A DNA stretch of 64,000 nt from Thunnus maccoyii (Eukaryota > Chordata > Actinopteri > Scombriformes > Scombridae): NCBI RefSeq assembly GCF_910596095.1, contig NC_056546.1:24084425-24148424 (forward strand), in the 5' to 3' direction. The notes below the pieces were generated by a model. That model was given only the letters and a program-made list of their open reading frames with translations. It made no database searches and was not told where the DNA came from. Shown here piece by piece: positions 40,812-53,947 of the stretch; position 1 is the stretch's first letter; every line of letters begins with the position of its first letter. The translations under genes and the position numbers were made by a program.

Positions 40812-43800
40812 TTAGTCAATTTTCACATTTGTGTAGATCTTCCTCACAAAGGCACTTGTTCCCATGTATCCAACGGCGCCTGCAAAACAAATATTCTCTG
40901 TGAGTTTCTTTTAGGTGAGCTGGCCACTTGTAGTTTTCTAATACATCCATCACACTGCTGAAGGAATCCTCTAAAGGTTTGAGCAGAGGAGAGCACGTCC
41001 TAAATCTCTAAAATAACCACTCAGACATCCAACAAACCCTGAAGGCACCACGTACCCAGTGCAGATTAGACAAAGCTCCACAAAGATGCTTTAAGGTGCC
41101 AGACTTTGCTTATTAGTCTTCCAGATGAAGAATGAGTGGCTCGCAGCTGGTGAGGAAAAGACTTCTAAAGTGCACTTCAAACTGAAGAACTGATGTGGGG
41201 GAAAAAAAGACGCGTGGCCTTGTGCAAGAATACACATGTATCAACAGATTCCTGCTGAAGTGGAAGGTACCAGTGATTTAAGAGAACCAATTTTTCTAAG
41301 TTTAGAATTTGTGTCCAGGTCTTGTTCAGGACTTCAGAATGATTCATTACAAACCTTAAATCTGAATGAATGAATGAGTTTAAAATTGCTACAGAAATAA
41401 ACTAAAATAAATCAAAATACATATAATAATAATAATAAAATACTGCCAATTTACTGACAACTTCTTTTGTCAGGGTCTTTATAGAAGTCATGGGGAACAT
41501 CTTACGTTACATAGAACTATATTATTCTCACATCTATCTCCATGACTCACCTCCCATCCTAGTCAGGGACTGCTTTTCATTAGAGGGACTTTATTATTAT
41601 TTTAGCCTCTAACTTCATGTCAAACTATTCCCTCTTTATTTCTGTCACAGTAATAGAGAGGTCTTTGGCATTTGCATAAATATTTTCACATTTTCAAAAC
41701 TATTAAATTTTGTTTTGCTTTTACAAAAGCAGGACTTGAAGCTCTGCGGTGGGAATTCTTTTCACTTTTGGGTGACATTTTTATGACTGGAATTTACCCA
41801 CAAACGGAGCAGAACAGGCAGCCTTATAGAGCAATTTAAGGGTGTTGATTATGCTAATGATCGAACAAACGTGTCCACAAACATGCACCTCCTCTTGAAC
41901 AGACGGCCTTCACCGGAATGTAACAAGCAATTTATGACTTTGTAAGGTTAAGAGGGTTTGCGGATTCTGACTTGGAAAACTTGAGAGTTTAGAACAAGAA
42001 TCCAAAACTGTATTCGCATGAGACCTAATCGTTTTGAAACGGCACCAAACTATTTAAGAGCTGCTGCCTCTTAGCTAATTCATCAATTCTAATTCAGCGT
42101 CATCACTAACCACCTGCTAAAACATATTTCACATTATTTTTGTTATTAAAGAATCTAATTTACTGATAAAGTGAGTACTGCAACAGACTGTCATTACAAG
42201 TTTTTGGATGAATGTGGAGTATTTAATCTAAAAGCCACATTCTGTTCATATTATTTAAGAGTTTCTTTGTTTAAATCACTCCTAAAAGATTTAACAACAA
42301 GATGCTGGACTCACCACACATGATTCCTAGAGCAGTGCTGAACACAGCCATGTAGCCGAAGTAGAAGGATGTCTGGAACAGCCCGTACATCCTGAAACAC
42401 ACAGCCAGATAAAACATCAGCTGGATTTCATTTCTTCCTTTTTTTTTTTAAATATATAATTTAAAATACATTTTTGTTGTTAATGGGATGTGTGGATTAG
42501 AGACTGGAACTCACTTGGTTTTGAAGAAATAGTAGTAAAAGGAGTACATGTAAACATAAACAGCAGTGGACGCAGCAGAGAGGAAGCTTGTCCATTGCCT
42601 AGAAGAAGAGAAACAACCAGCATAATTAGGACATGAGGTTATGATATTTTAGGGATCTGTGCAGGGAAATAAAAAAATCTACTTCAGAAGTCAGTCAATG
42701 TCTGACTGGCAAAACATGAAGTACTCACCATCTGTAGTCCTCAGCGTTGAGCAGGAAGTACGTGCACACGATGGTGACACACACAGTCACGATGCAGAGG
42801 ATAACCAGGACCAGCATCATGAAGCCGTACACGTAGTAGATTTTGTAAGCCCAAAAGGATGTGAAGATGAAGTACCTGCAGGAGGAGGAAAGAAAACACA
42901 TCAACCTCTGCAAAAAACAACTTATAACGTACAAACGCTTCAGTATCGCTGCATGTACTTACATTTCGATAAAAATGGAGCCGAATGGAAGGATTCCTCC
43001 GAGGCAGACGATGACAGCCGGCTCCATGAACCTGAGAGAGCACAAAGGTAAAGATACATGACTTATTGTGTTGTAAGAAGTAAAAAGGAAAAGCTAGACA
43101 CACACTTGAAAGTTAAGCAAAGTCTGACAGTGGCCTGGAGTCACAGTTCCCATTTCCTCTTGGCAACTGGCCACAGTTCTTGTCAGATGGTTGTAAATGT
43201 TAATACCCTCAAAGTTTATTGCTGTGCTATTTTTTTTCCCCCCTCAACAGTGCTGTACAGAGTACTGAACGCAGGCGCTACAACACTTCATTTCATACAT
43301 CTCACATGAAATACAACCTCCCCACAGTCAACTGAGCAGTCCATACACTTCCCTGTCATCCTTATACAATGTCACTGTCTCTCCAACTCCATCTAAACAC
43401 TTGCAGTGAACCTGCCTGTGTCAAACCTACCATTTCTTCTCAGGGATCGGTCGTGGCACAGCGTTCACCCGGCAGGGAAAGTTTGGCTGGCCAGACAGAT
43501 TCCTCCCCAGAATTGTTCCCACAAGGTTTAGTGGCAGAATGACAAAGAAGCAGATACAGCACACAGCAACCTGTAGAGGGAGAAACAATATTTAATATTC
43601 ATTTGAGAGTCTGCGTCACAGCAGACATCCGTCATTTACAGTAATTCAATTGTCCTTTGTGTGTGTCGTAGGAATGATATTTGCTAAACTGCTGTGTGAG
43701 ATTGGACAGGAGCTGGTCTCCCATGTTTTGTCAGCCTGATCCAGAGATTACAAATACATAAAGGTTGATTGTTATCATTATCAGATGGCCAGAATAAAAT

Positions 43801-46800
43801 AAGAGAAAAAAATTCCCGGGATTTTTCTAGGTCTGTTGACATAACAAGTTTGGCTGATACAGTTGGAACGTGGTTTTATCTTGATTTGATTTCAGGATGT
43901 TTACGATGGCTCAAATGTTGTGCTGACAGACACACAACAACAAACAGCTGTTTGTAATTTAGAAGGCATCAATATTTTTAAAATAACTACTGTTTGGAAA
44001 CCTAAAGGCAGGAATAGACTTTAGAGTTAACTAGAAATACCGTCTTGCAGTTGTATGCCTCTGCTGATCAGTCAAGTTGCAGTTTACATGCATGTATGTC
44101 CAGACTCATTTAATATTTGTAAAGAAGACTTTGAAGGAATTTAAAAGTGTATTTTCCTTGTATGTGTTTACATGTTTAGCCAATAAAACTGATTCTGATA
44201 GAAGACAAAGTTGTAGCCATGATAGTAGACGATGCTTCAGATATGGATGTTGCTGCAAAGAAGCTACAAATTCTAAAACGTGGATGCTTCACATACATCT
44301 TATACCCGGCAGCACGGAAGATCTAAAAAAATCACCACAGTTTTAATGTGGACACCAAGATTAGTGTCACTAATACTGTATCCAACCAAATGTGAAATAT
44401 GGTCACAATCTCCCCTTCTGTTCCTGAGTTATGGCTGTTGAATAAGGGTGAGAAAAGTGTTTTTGCAGAACATTTTGATGTCACAGAAAATCTGACCTTT
44501 GACCTTTTGGATATAAAATGTCACGATTTCATCATTTTATCCTATTAGACATTTGGGTGAAACTTTGTCATAATTAGCGTATGAATTCCTCCGCGCCGCA
44601 GAGGCATAAAAATTGCATTTACCTAAAAAAGCCAATGTAGTGTGAAATATGTTTTAAGTGATGTCAACTGTTTCTAATGTTCTCAAGATGAGGAAATAGA
44701 TAATTTTATAGCCTGAACCATAAAAAAGTATTACATCCGCAGTATGAGATGCAGTTAAAAGACTGAATACTTTCTACATCACAGACTGATGACTTCAGTT
44801 GTTTACAGGTCTACAACTGTAAAAATAGTGACTGTGTAATCAGATCACTTCCACCGTAGTGCAGCACAGCCACAGTCAGAGGATGTTCTTCATACTCTCT
44901 GGTTTTTAAGAGCGGTGTCGCTGTGTCAAACCCACCATGGTGCCAAATGGGATGGCTCTGGAGGCGTGGTAATAGATAGCGATGAAGTTGATGAAGAAGG
45001 CAGTCCCACACACCATGGCTGGGATCATGAAGGCCCCGATGAACATTTGTTTGATCCATCTTCTGCCTGTATCATTCACACAATCCAAACAGCATAATTA
45101 GTATTCTGAAAAGATGAATCCAGGAAAGTAGTCAAGAGAGAATATGACGCATTTTATTACCTCCTTGTTTTGCGTACAAGCTTCCCCCAAAGTAGCCGTT
45201 GACAGGGGAAGTTGCAGCGTACACAAAAATGGCTGTGCTCAGCATGGATCCTCTCCTGCAGAGAAAAATGAAATGAGTTGATCTCAGTAAAGTCCACCAC
45301 TCCATTTGTTCCCTCTGAAACTGGTATTTCATATTTATAGTGTTTTTTCTACACTCAGATCTAATTATATATTTTCAAGCGACATTTCAATAGAAAGCTT
45401 GGATTTTACTGTACATAATAACCCAAAGAAGAAAACATACACAACTTTTTATACACAGTACTAGTCCCTTTACACTACACGGTGGTTTAAGATGTTTTTC
45501 CATCAGTCATTTCATGACACACATCACCTTCCTTCCATTATTTCCCCTCTGAGGACTCATCTATACTGTGGTATTTCCTGTTAGTACACATATTAGACTT
45601 CTTAACCACATTTCATCGTGATTAATCCAGACAGTTACATTCAGATGGGGTTCAACTGCATTTCATCAATACTGAATCTGATTATTAAGTTGATGTAGAT
45701 CTAATGTTCAACTACTTTAAGTAGCAGAAGCTATAGATCATTTAAATATTATGAAGTAAAACTCAAATGTTGACGTTCAAAAGCCTAAAAACTTAGTTTC
45801 ACAAGAGAGATTACATATTTGCTCTTCATTTAAATCACTACTTGAATGATATGCATGTTGCCTTTTGCTGATAAATACAGAGTGAGAATAAAAGCTTCAA
45901 TAAGAGATTTGTTACACTCTGAGCTTAACTTACCAGATTCAAAACAGTTACAATACATTAAGTGCCTGTTACTCACTCTGTGTACAGGTCCTCAACCATA
46001 GCGACGATAATGACAATGAGGGAGACAGAGAAGATCTGGCAGCCGGAGCCGATGAGCGAGGAGAAGATCAGGGGATGGCTTGACGGCCGAAACACATCTC
46101 CATGTACTTGCTTCCACCCGTATTCATCTCCCAGGTCTCTGTCCTGTTGGTACGCAGTGACAGAAAGAAAAATAAGAAGAACTAGAAATACTGTCTCGCG
46201 GTTGTATGCCTCCACCAACCAGTCAAGTTACAGTTTACATCCATGTCTATCCAGAGTGACTCATCTCTGAGGGAATTTAATAAAAAAGGTATTACATGTA
46301 TTTTCCTTGTATGTGTTGACACATTTGGCCGATAAAACTGATTCTGATAGAAGACAAAGTTGTAGCCATGACAGTAGACGATGCTTCAGATATGGATGTT
46401 GCTGCAAAGAAGCTACAAATTCTAAAACTTGGATGCTTCACATACATCTTCAACCCGGCAGCACAGAAGATCTAAACAATCACCACAGTTTCAAGGTGGA
46501 CACCAAGATTAGTGTCACTAATACTGTATCCGACCAAATGTGAAATATGGTCACAATCTCCCCTTCTGTTCCTGAGCAATGGTGTTGAATAATGGCCAGA
46601 AAAGTATCCAAAAATTAAAAAAATTATCAGCTTTAAAATGTGGATTTACAGTCACTTTTAGCATGAAGACATAACGAATTTCAAACCCTAGAATGAATGT
46701 TTATATTTTGGTATAGAGAGAGAGAGAGTATTATGGTACTTCATAAACCTGTAGATGTGGTGTTACAAATGTTGTGATTTGTCTACCTCTGATGATTAAT

Positions 46801-49800
46801 AATATACTGTATTAGGCTTGGACAATTGGCACTTGGTGACTGGCTGAGTCCATCACTGCTTGTTTTGTTTTTTTTGACAATTTTAACTAGAGAGGGAGAG
46901 ACATAGATAGATAGAGTGATATAGATAGACACAGAGATATAGATAGATAGAGAGATACAGATACAGAGAGTGATATAGATAGAGAGAGAGTGTGTGTGTG
47001 TGTGTGTGTGACAGTGACGAGGCTGGTGACCAGAGCAGAGTATGTAGCATGAAGTGTGTACAGTTTAGGCTATTGGTCAGTGAATAAATGCTACAACTCC
47101 TGAAGACCAAAGTCAAGTTCCCGTGTCCTGTTTGCCACCTGCTGATTAAAGTGAAGGGGGTTAGCCACAAAGTTAGCGACAATGAGTTAGCCTAACTCGA
47201 CCAGGCTCACTTAAGGTGGACTGACCTTTAAGGTGGACCAGCGATTCTTATTTTAGTGACAATCTCAACCGCTCCTAGTGGAGAAATGCTGAGTCCCCAC
47301 CCACCCACAGAGGCATAAAAGTAAAGACATCGTGCAGATGAGAAGACGAAACCCATCATCCAAAACAAAACCTTAAAACTGAATCAGAAAAACAGCAATT
47401 CTACATTCCCAAACAGAAAACAATGTGCTCAATTACGAACGTACCATGTCATCCATTTCCTCCTCTTTGCTGTATCTGGCGTAATCCTTTCTTAGTGTTC
47501 TCATCAGAATCATGGACACCAGACCCACCAAGAAAATGACCATCATGAAGGAGTTGAAGATGGAGAACCAGTGAATCTAAAAAATGAGGAAAAATGACAC
47601 AGATTAGTTTTGATGACCATTTTACAGAGCTTCTTACTTCAAAACACAATGAAGCTTTTAAACTCAATGAATAAAAAGAACAAAGACTATGCAGTGTAAA
47701 ACCATTTTCAGGTTATTATGTATAATATTCCTTGTGAGTGAATGCTGAATGTGTACTCATGTGTACTTTGTTTAGTCTTTGACAGTAAACTGAATATCTT
47801 TGGGTTGTTGGTCGGTACAAGCAAGACCTTTATAGATGCCATCTTGGGTTTTGGGAAACTGTGACATTTTTTACCATTTTATAGACCAAACAACTAATCG
47901 ATTAATCAAGAAAATAACCGACAGATTAATCGAGAATTAAAATAATTGTTAATTGCAGCCCTATACTGGATTGTAAAAACCATTCTCTCAGTGGGCTCAG
48001 CTTCACAGTGCAAGCCAAGACAGGAAACAAACTTTTTCATCCACCGGCTGTAGTAGCTGATAGATTCCAAAATTCAGACTCTTAAATCAGCTAAGCTTCC
48101 TTTTAGGACAAGCCCAGTTGGATTCCAGCCATGATGGCGGATGGCGTTAACAAAAGTGTCAGATAAAAGTTTGCAGAGCCGGATCGGTCAATTACACCCT
48201 GGTGCAAGGCTCAACTTGTACCTTCTGATAGGTCATACACACATGTGCTGTTACAACAAGCCACCAGCGTTCTTGGCTGGCACGATGAAGCACAAATGAC
48301 TGAAAACCACACTTGGTGGTGGTTAAAAATGTGTGATATTAAACGCACCCTGTGCTGGAAGAAGGACGGGTCGAGGTACTTGTCGAATCTGTCTTCGAAC
48401 TTCACATCTGACTTCTTCCACTTCACCTGTAGTAGGGAAGATTTTCATAGTTAGACTCATATAGTCACACTTTGTTTTAAACCATATCATGCTTACATGA
48501 CCCAAGTTACATGAGATCAATATTACAGACTCATATTTAGGACATAAAATGAGTATGAACATATAAAAACGGACAACTCAGTGGATTCAGTACTCACAGA
48601 ATAAGACATTGCAATTCTTGTGTTGGGCACGAGTCTGACTTTGCCTTCACTTGTCAGATTTACATCAACAATTCTGTTGCCATTAAAGCCGATCTCCAGT
48701 TTCTTGTACGTCCACAAGTAGTGGTCCTCTCCGTTTTCATCCGCCTCACCAACAATACCTTAAAAAGATTTACATGCACTGAATTAGAGATCTGGTCCTT
48801 ACAGAAGTGGACAAATGCACAGCTGTAAACACTGAACTTTCAGTTAAATAACATAAATAATCCGGTAACTGACACGAGGAAAATGCCAAATAAAGGTCAC
48901 TTGTAACACTGCCTGTTAACTTTATAACAACATCATTTGTATTCCTCTGTTATATGCAGCCTTTCAGCTTCACCTGTTCTCAAATTTGTCCCTGCAGGCC
49001 ACTGTAAACAATCTCTGATTCTCAGCAAATCAGTTGGACACAAAACAATCACTCAACAATCTCATTGTTTCAGACACATTGAGTGCACTGGTCTAGTAAC
49101 CACACCAGCAGACCGGACATGAGGTTAAAGTCTATATTTACTTATCGTTATTAATTTGTATGTATATAGGACACAGCTGGAGAATTGTCTGAGTAACTGT
49201 CAGTGTCCCCACCCCCTATATACACCATCAGCTTACACAGTTGTGTTTGAGCAACTGTGGGAGTGGCACTGGCCGCTGTAAAAACTTCTACCACATATGT
49301 GAGCGACTACATTCACTGCTTGTTAGCGTGACTGTTAAGAAGACACTGTGATGACAGTGACTCATTGATATCCTTCTTAACACAGGATAACACTGGAATA
49401 CCTCACAGTTAAGGTTGACATCAAAACATATGAATGTGAAAATACTGTGAATCACAAAACTGAAGTTTTAATTTGGTTTGTTATGACAGTGATGTAATTC
49501 AGTACCTGTTTAATAGAGCAGAAATAAGGAGTGCCCAACAATGTGCCTCTAAATTTAATTTGCCATATTTCAGTTTAAAAAAATTTATACATGTTATTTC
49601 ATAATTAAACAATAGAGTTTTAGTTTATTTGTTTACAGTGGTTTCTCAGCAGCATGTAATACAATATATATAGTACTCTACAACTTAACAACAAGCAGAT
49701 GAGATAACAGAAACTGATAATATCCGCTAATCAAGCAGAGCGCTTCATCGTTCAACAGATTCTGAACAAAAAAGATGCTGAGTTGTTTGCACACCAACAG

Positions 49801-51832
49801 ACTTGAGCGCCTTTCATTAAGCAATGTGATACATGACATAGCGTATTGTTACACTCATAGTAGGATGGTGTAGGATGAATGGATGGGCCAACCCAGGAGT
49901 AAAAAACTGGTTTAACATCCCTAAACAGCCTAATACACACGAGACCACTATCACTGCTAACCCTGGTGATGAACTACTGAGCTAATAAGCGAATAAGTTG
50001 GGCAGAATGATAATTAGAATGAAAACTAAGATGAAAATTGACAGACAAGACAGATAAGCAGATAAACAGAGCCAGAAAATACTGCAGTAATACCCCAAAT
50101 CATTGGACAACTCACAACAAAAACATGTATTCAGTAGTCAGTCATTTCTTACAGGTCTACCAAGCCAAGATGCCATTGTCTGTTTATTACAGGAAATTAA
50201 TTAGCACTTACCCCAGATGGGCAGGTCGTCTATGTACATTTGGTACCAGTAATGATTCTTTATGGCATAAACAAACGCATCCCGTTTGGCTTTGTCCAGG
50301 TCGATTTCACAGTATGTTGTCTGCATGACTTCCTCTACAGGGATGAAAAAAACATTAGTTTAGTGAGATATAAGAAATTGATGTGTGGAAACGAATACAT
50401 CTACACATTCAGACACAACTGAAGCATGATCAATCCATTGGTTCATGTGTGCTCAACAGGTGAAAGCTGCAGTAACAGGTGAATACCTTTGAACTTTATG
50501 TCTAGGCCGCTGAATTCCAGCTCCACTCCCTGCAGAGCCTCTCCGAGTGTTTCATGGTAATGACTGATGGTCTTCTTGGAGCCCGCGCAGAAGGGCAAAG
50601 AGAAATACTTGTATGTCTCCTGTCGGTTGTGGTAAGGCCCCACTGTGTTCATCCATAAAACTACCTCCTCTTTATCTGTGTACTGCAGAGGAAAAACAAA
50701 GGACTCTCATTACTGTGAAGTTCAGGAATGCAACACCAGTTCTGCTGGTCCTACTGCTTTCATATTCAAGGTATTTGATATTCAACAAGAAAAAGGCCAA
50801 TGACTTACAAAGAACTCTTACTTCATGTTCACATCCACGTTAATAACAACACAACTACAGCACAGTTTGATTTAGACACTGGGGTTTGAAAGAAGACATA
50901 TCAAAATTAATGTTATCGTCAATTTTCTACCTCAAACTGATCGTCATTGTATTCAAATTCATGCAAACATATGAAAATGTAATCTATTTATCGCTGCGCC
51001 AATGTTAAGACCGCAATAACTGATAAGCTATAAGCTAAGTTTGCTTACAGTCAAGGAAGTTCACGTCAATGCTATATCCGCTTCAACTAACTTACCGCAT
51101 TCACGCATAAAACAGCTTAACTATGTGATGAAAACATTGTGATACAGCTTATTAACTTGTTAACCAGTGGTAATTAGCTCGTCTTGGTCTGGCAGAAGTA
51201 GGAAAAAAGAGAAGAAACATCGAAAGGCCCTGACGTTAAACCGGTGTTTAACGTTAACGTTGGCTGAAACAACCATCGCAGCTACACTTCAGGGTGTTTG
51301 TAGAGGATTGTCAGGAGGTTAAAAGCTTTACACGCTCATTAAACCGATGTTACTGCTTTTGTTTAACAACTAACTAAGTAACGCTGCTGTCAGCTAGCCT
51401 GAGTTGAGTGCAGTTTCCGCCGGTGCTCAAGGAAAGCTTGTGGAAGACGTGCTAACAAGCTAGCCAGCAAACGTTAGCCTTGTGCCCTGAGGCCGATAAG
51501 TGGTGACAAGTTAGCCGGCTAATTGAATGCCTATCTGATTGGTAGCTCAGTATGTATCGATAAATAAATAACACAGCGGGCCAAACCGTGCAGTCTGTCA
51601 TATCTGAGGTTTGTGTGTTTTCGCGTGTGCAGCTAGCCAGCGGTCGCAGCTACAGCTAGCAGGTTACACAGAGCACAAACGTCCATTATTTTCAAGGCTC
51701 TCCCCTTTTTTTTCAATCGGCCTCTCAAAAACGCTGTCTTACCGTGTGTTCATGTTCATCTGCGTCCACGTTTAATAACGAGCCCACTATAGCGAGAAAG
51801 GCCGCCGCCACCTTCCACCTGGAAGATCCCAT
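40812..51832 (-). CDS. tm9sf3: Transmembrane 9 superfamily member 3 (nonaspanin)
   Basis: TM9SF3 is a nine-pass membrane protein of the Golgi and endosomes. Fifteen coding exons: 51743-51832, 50487-50682, 50212-50334, 48598-48758, 48349-48426, 47445-47576, 45977-46143, 45161-45255, 44936-45066, 43431-43570, 42963-43031, 42729-42875, 42515-42598, 42315-42391, 40812-40879. They join in frame to 585 aa (human 589). A signal peptide (residues about 1-26) precedes a large lumenal domain ([29 protein letters not shown]). The first membrane span follows [16 protein letters not shown], and the other eight fill exons 7-15, with [17 protein letters not shown] and [11 protein letters not shown] typical of the family. 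The C-terminus [10 protein letters not shown] carries the KxD Golgi-retention motif of nonaspanins. Introns 5, 6 and 9 host DNA-transposon remains. Confidence 0.97.
44030..44620. mobile_element. hAT transposase-bearing repeat, copy 1 (tm9sf3 intron 9)
   Basis: Plus-strand positions 44192-44326 read as a decayed hAT-type transposase segment: [18 protein letters not shown] followed by [14 protein letters not shown], like the TDNAxNM ... GCxxHxLNLxxQ region of hAT enzymes. An 11 bp perfect inverted repeat, TATGCCTCTGC at 44054-44064 and its complement at 44598-44608, bounds the element. It lies on the strand opposite to tm9sf3. Only a short domain survives. Confidence 0.7.
46179..46605. mobile_element. 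hAT transposase-bearing repeat, copy 2 (tm9sf3 intron 6)
   Basis: Highly similar to copy 1 and in the same orientation. Positions 46341-46475 encode the same segment, with [14 protein letters not shown], closer to the intact hAT motif. The left end starts only 36 bp from the 3' splice site of tm9sf3 exon 7. The similarity stops near 46605. A possible right end (CAGAGGCATA) lies at 47308-47317, with a microsatellite and other DNA in between. Confidence 0.7.
46893..47010. repeat. GATA/GAGA/GTGT complex microsatellite
   Basis: Compound simple repeat of GATAGATA, GAGAGA and GTGTGT units in tm9sf3 intron 6. It gives rise to a Tyr/Leu/Ser-rich false frame on the minus strand. Confidence 0.9.
47775..47962. 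mobile_element. hAT-like miniature element, GCTGCAAC family, truncated copy 3
   Basis: In tm9sf3 intron 5. It has the GACAGTAAACTGAATAT core, the ATCGATTAATCAAGAAAATA arm and ends AATTGTTAATTGCAGCCCT. The left half is missing. Confidence 0.7.
51240..51665. repeat. GCTAGC/AACGTTA motif cluster in tm9sf3 intron 1
   Basis: Repeated GCTAGC, AACGTTAAC and GTTAGCC words (for example 51249-51263, 51391-51397, 51459-51480 and 51633-51660) within 500 bp of the first exon. The same kind of cluster is seen in the first introns of eif3a and the ABHD12-like gene. Confidence 0.6.
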
Positions 51833-51986
51833 TATTTTCAGCAGAAAGTATGCAGAAAGATTGGGGATGTTAGCTTTTGTAGGGGCTATCCCACCTTCTT
51901 CCTGGTTGTATGACAGAGGCAGTTTTTAGGGATGCTCTCGTCTCGTACGCATATGGCGTAAAGTGCTCGCTGGGGTTGGCTGAGAT

Positions 51987-51997
51987 GTGTCACGTGG
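51987..51997. promoter_or_regulatory. E-box (CACGTG) upstream of tm9sf3
   Basis: GTCACGTGGC lies about 155 bp upstream of the tm9sf3 start codon. It resembles the USF/TFE-family site GTCACGTGAC used at lysosome-related genes. The site is seen; its use is inferred. Confidence 0.35.
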
Positions 51998-53772
51998 CTC
52001 ACGGCCTCCAGTCACTCTGCAAAGCGGTGGATGCAGCGATGAATGAAGAAACTATGCCCGCAACCTTCAGCCACGTCATCCGACTGCCAAGACTGGAGCT
52101 TCACCTTTGACAGAGCTGGTGCAGGAAACATGATCCCCGCACACAACAAACAGGTCTATTCACTGTCTGATCGAGCCTCCTCATGGGCTCTGAACAATAT
52201 CTCACTTTCCATGGATTGAAATGTGCAGTTTAAAGCATAATACAGCTGGCCTCGTTTTTTCATGCCATTGCCATTTGCATGTTCTCCTGAGAATAAAGCA
52301 GAATAACTTATGACCACCGGATACGACTGAAAAGTCTAATTAATGAGAAATAGGATACTTCTCTCCCATAGCCAGAAACCTAATAAGTAATGAATTTGTG
52401 GGTCATTAATAAAGTTGGTTATTCTTTCTTATCAGGGCGACAGCACCCAAGTATAATAAAAATGCAGCTGCAACAGTAGTTCAAATGTAATCCTATTTTA
52501 TTTTTACTATTTAATAAATCTTCATGAGTCAACCTTGTTTTTCAAGTGGGAGAGCTCCCCTGACTCTTCACACGTTTTTGTGCTACAAAACGTTTCACTG
52601 AAGTAGAAATTTCAATGAGTTATGTAATTCTTAAAAACAAAAGTCATTCTGACATCTATACACAATATATCAATGTACAAAATCAAGTTAAAAGGAAGTT
52701 GGTTAGACTTGTTGAAAGCTACGTCCTCTGCACTGACTTCTTGTTTGTAGAGAAACGTGGCATGTAAGGCTACACTTGTATAACAATTTACAGGGGAGGG
52801 CTTGGTTCAATAAGAAATGTGAAGTGAGACTTAGTTTAAAAATACAGTGTATTTAAGATAGCTAATTAAGACGAGGTATGCATAAAAGTGTTCCTGACTT
52901 TGAGAACATTCAGCACAAGTGAGCAGAAGGGGTGAATTTTTTATTTCACTTTGTCAGAAAACAAAAGCTTCATGTATATTTTACAAAATCAACAACTAAA
53001 TACATTTTGAACCATTTCTGAAGCACAAGCAAGTCTGCAGTGTTGCGAGTGTAACTACTACTACTAGTAGTCACTGATTCTTATAGATCTTAAACGTTGG
53101 TCTCATAGAAGAATCCTGACAGTAGAGCAGATTCTTAAAGTAGACTTTAAACAATTCTGCTAGTCTGTAAAACAACAATAAAATAATGAGATGTTAAGTC
53201 GTGTTATATGAACTATATATATAATATATGAACCGATATCTCCTTGAGTTTTTCAAATGTTAAAGTGTGTTTTCTGATAACAAAAATTGCCTAAAATGTA
53301 GTACAGACGTGTAATAGACCGCTGGTTGATTAAATTAAATTGCAATGACACATAACCTGAAATTCTTGAAACAAATATTAACATTCTTTGGTTGAACAGA
53401 AATAACTAAGAATTCATGCTTTTTCCTACCACTATAATAACACATCTATTTGTATTATCACAAAACTTCACCAACACATAGACATGCCAAGCTGATTATC
53501 CAGTATTAGAGATGAGCATTATCATCACACATCAATGCCCAGTAGAGGGCACCTATTGTAACAATGTCTCAACCCAATTACATTTCCAATATTTTCAGTT
53601 CTGATAATTTAGAATAAATTACACACAGATATGAAAGAAATCAGCACTTAACAATTAAATTACATCTTAAACAATTGTAATGGATTAACAAACAAATTAA
53701 TATCTGTTTCCCTGAACTATTTTACTATATTATTTTCAAAACACTGGACAGAAACATTCTGAATTGATCAAA

Positions 53773-53815
53773 TATACATATATATATATATATATATGTA
53801 CATATATATATCTAC
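53773..53815. repeat. (TA)n microsatellite
   Basis: An alternating TA tract with a central GTAC, palindromic overall. Confidence 0.85.
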
Positions 53816-53947
53816 AGTCAATCACATACTTATGAACCAATCAACAATGTTGCAGTAAAGATAAAGAAAACATTTAAAAACCAATTAAACCAGTGTTCTG
53901 TGTCTGAAGTGTGGCGAGGTTTTTCTGCATTAGGCGTCGCTCCCACT

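Larger units (their letters stand above)
51833..53947. other. tm9sf3 promoter and ABHD12-like 3' region
   Basis: The left part is the upstream region of tm9sf3, with a CACGTG E-box at 51991-51996. The right part is the downstream region and presumed 3' UTR of the ABHD12-like gene, with an AATAAA (minus) at 52497-52502 as one candidate signal. A (TA)n tract is at about 53773-53815. No coding exon seen. Confidence 0.5.

Noticed and set aside
46883-47182. 99-codon Leu/Tyr/Ser-rich minus-strand frame
   Set aside because: Made almost wholly of GATA/GAGA/GTGT repeats.
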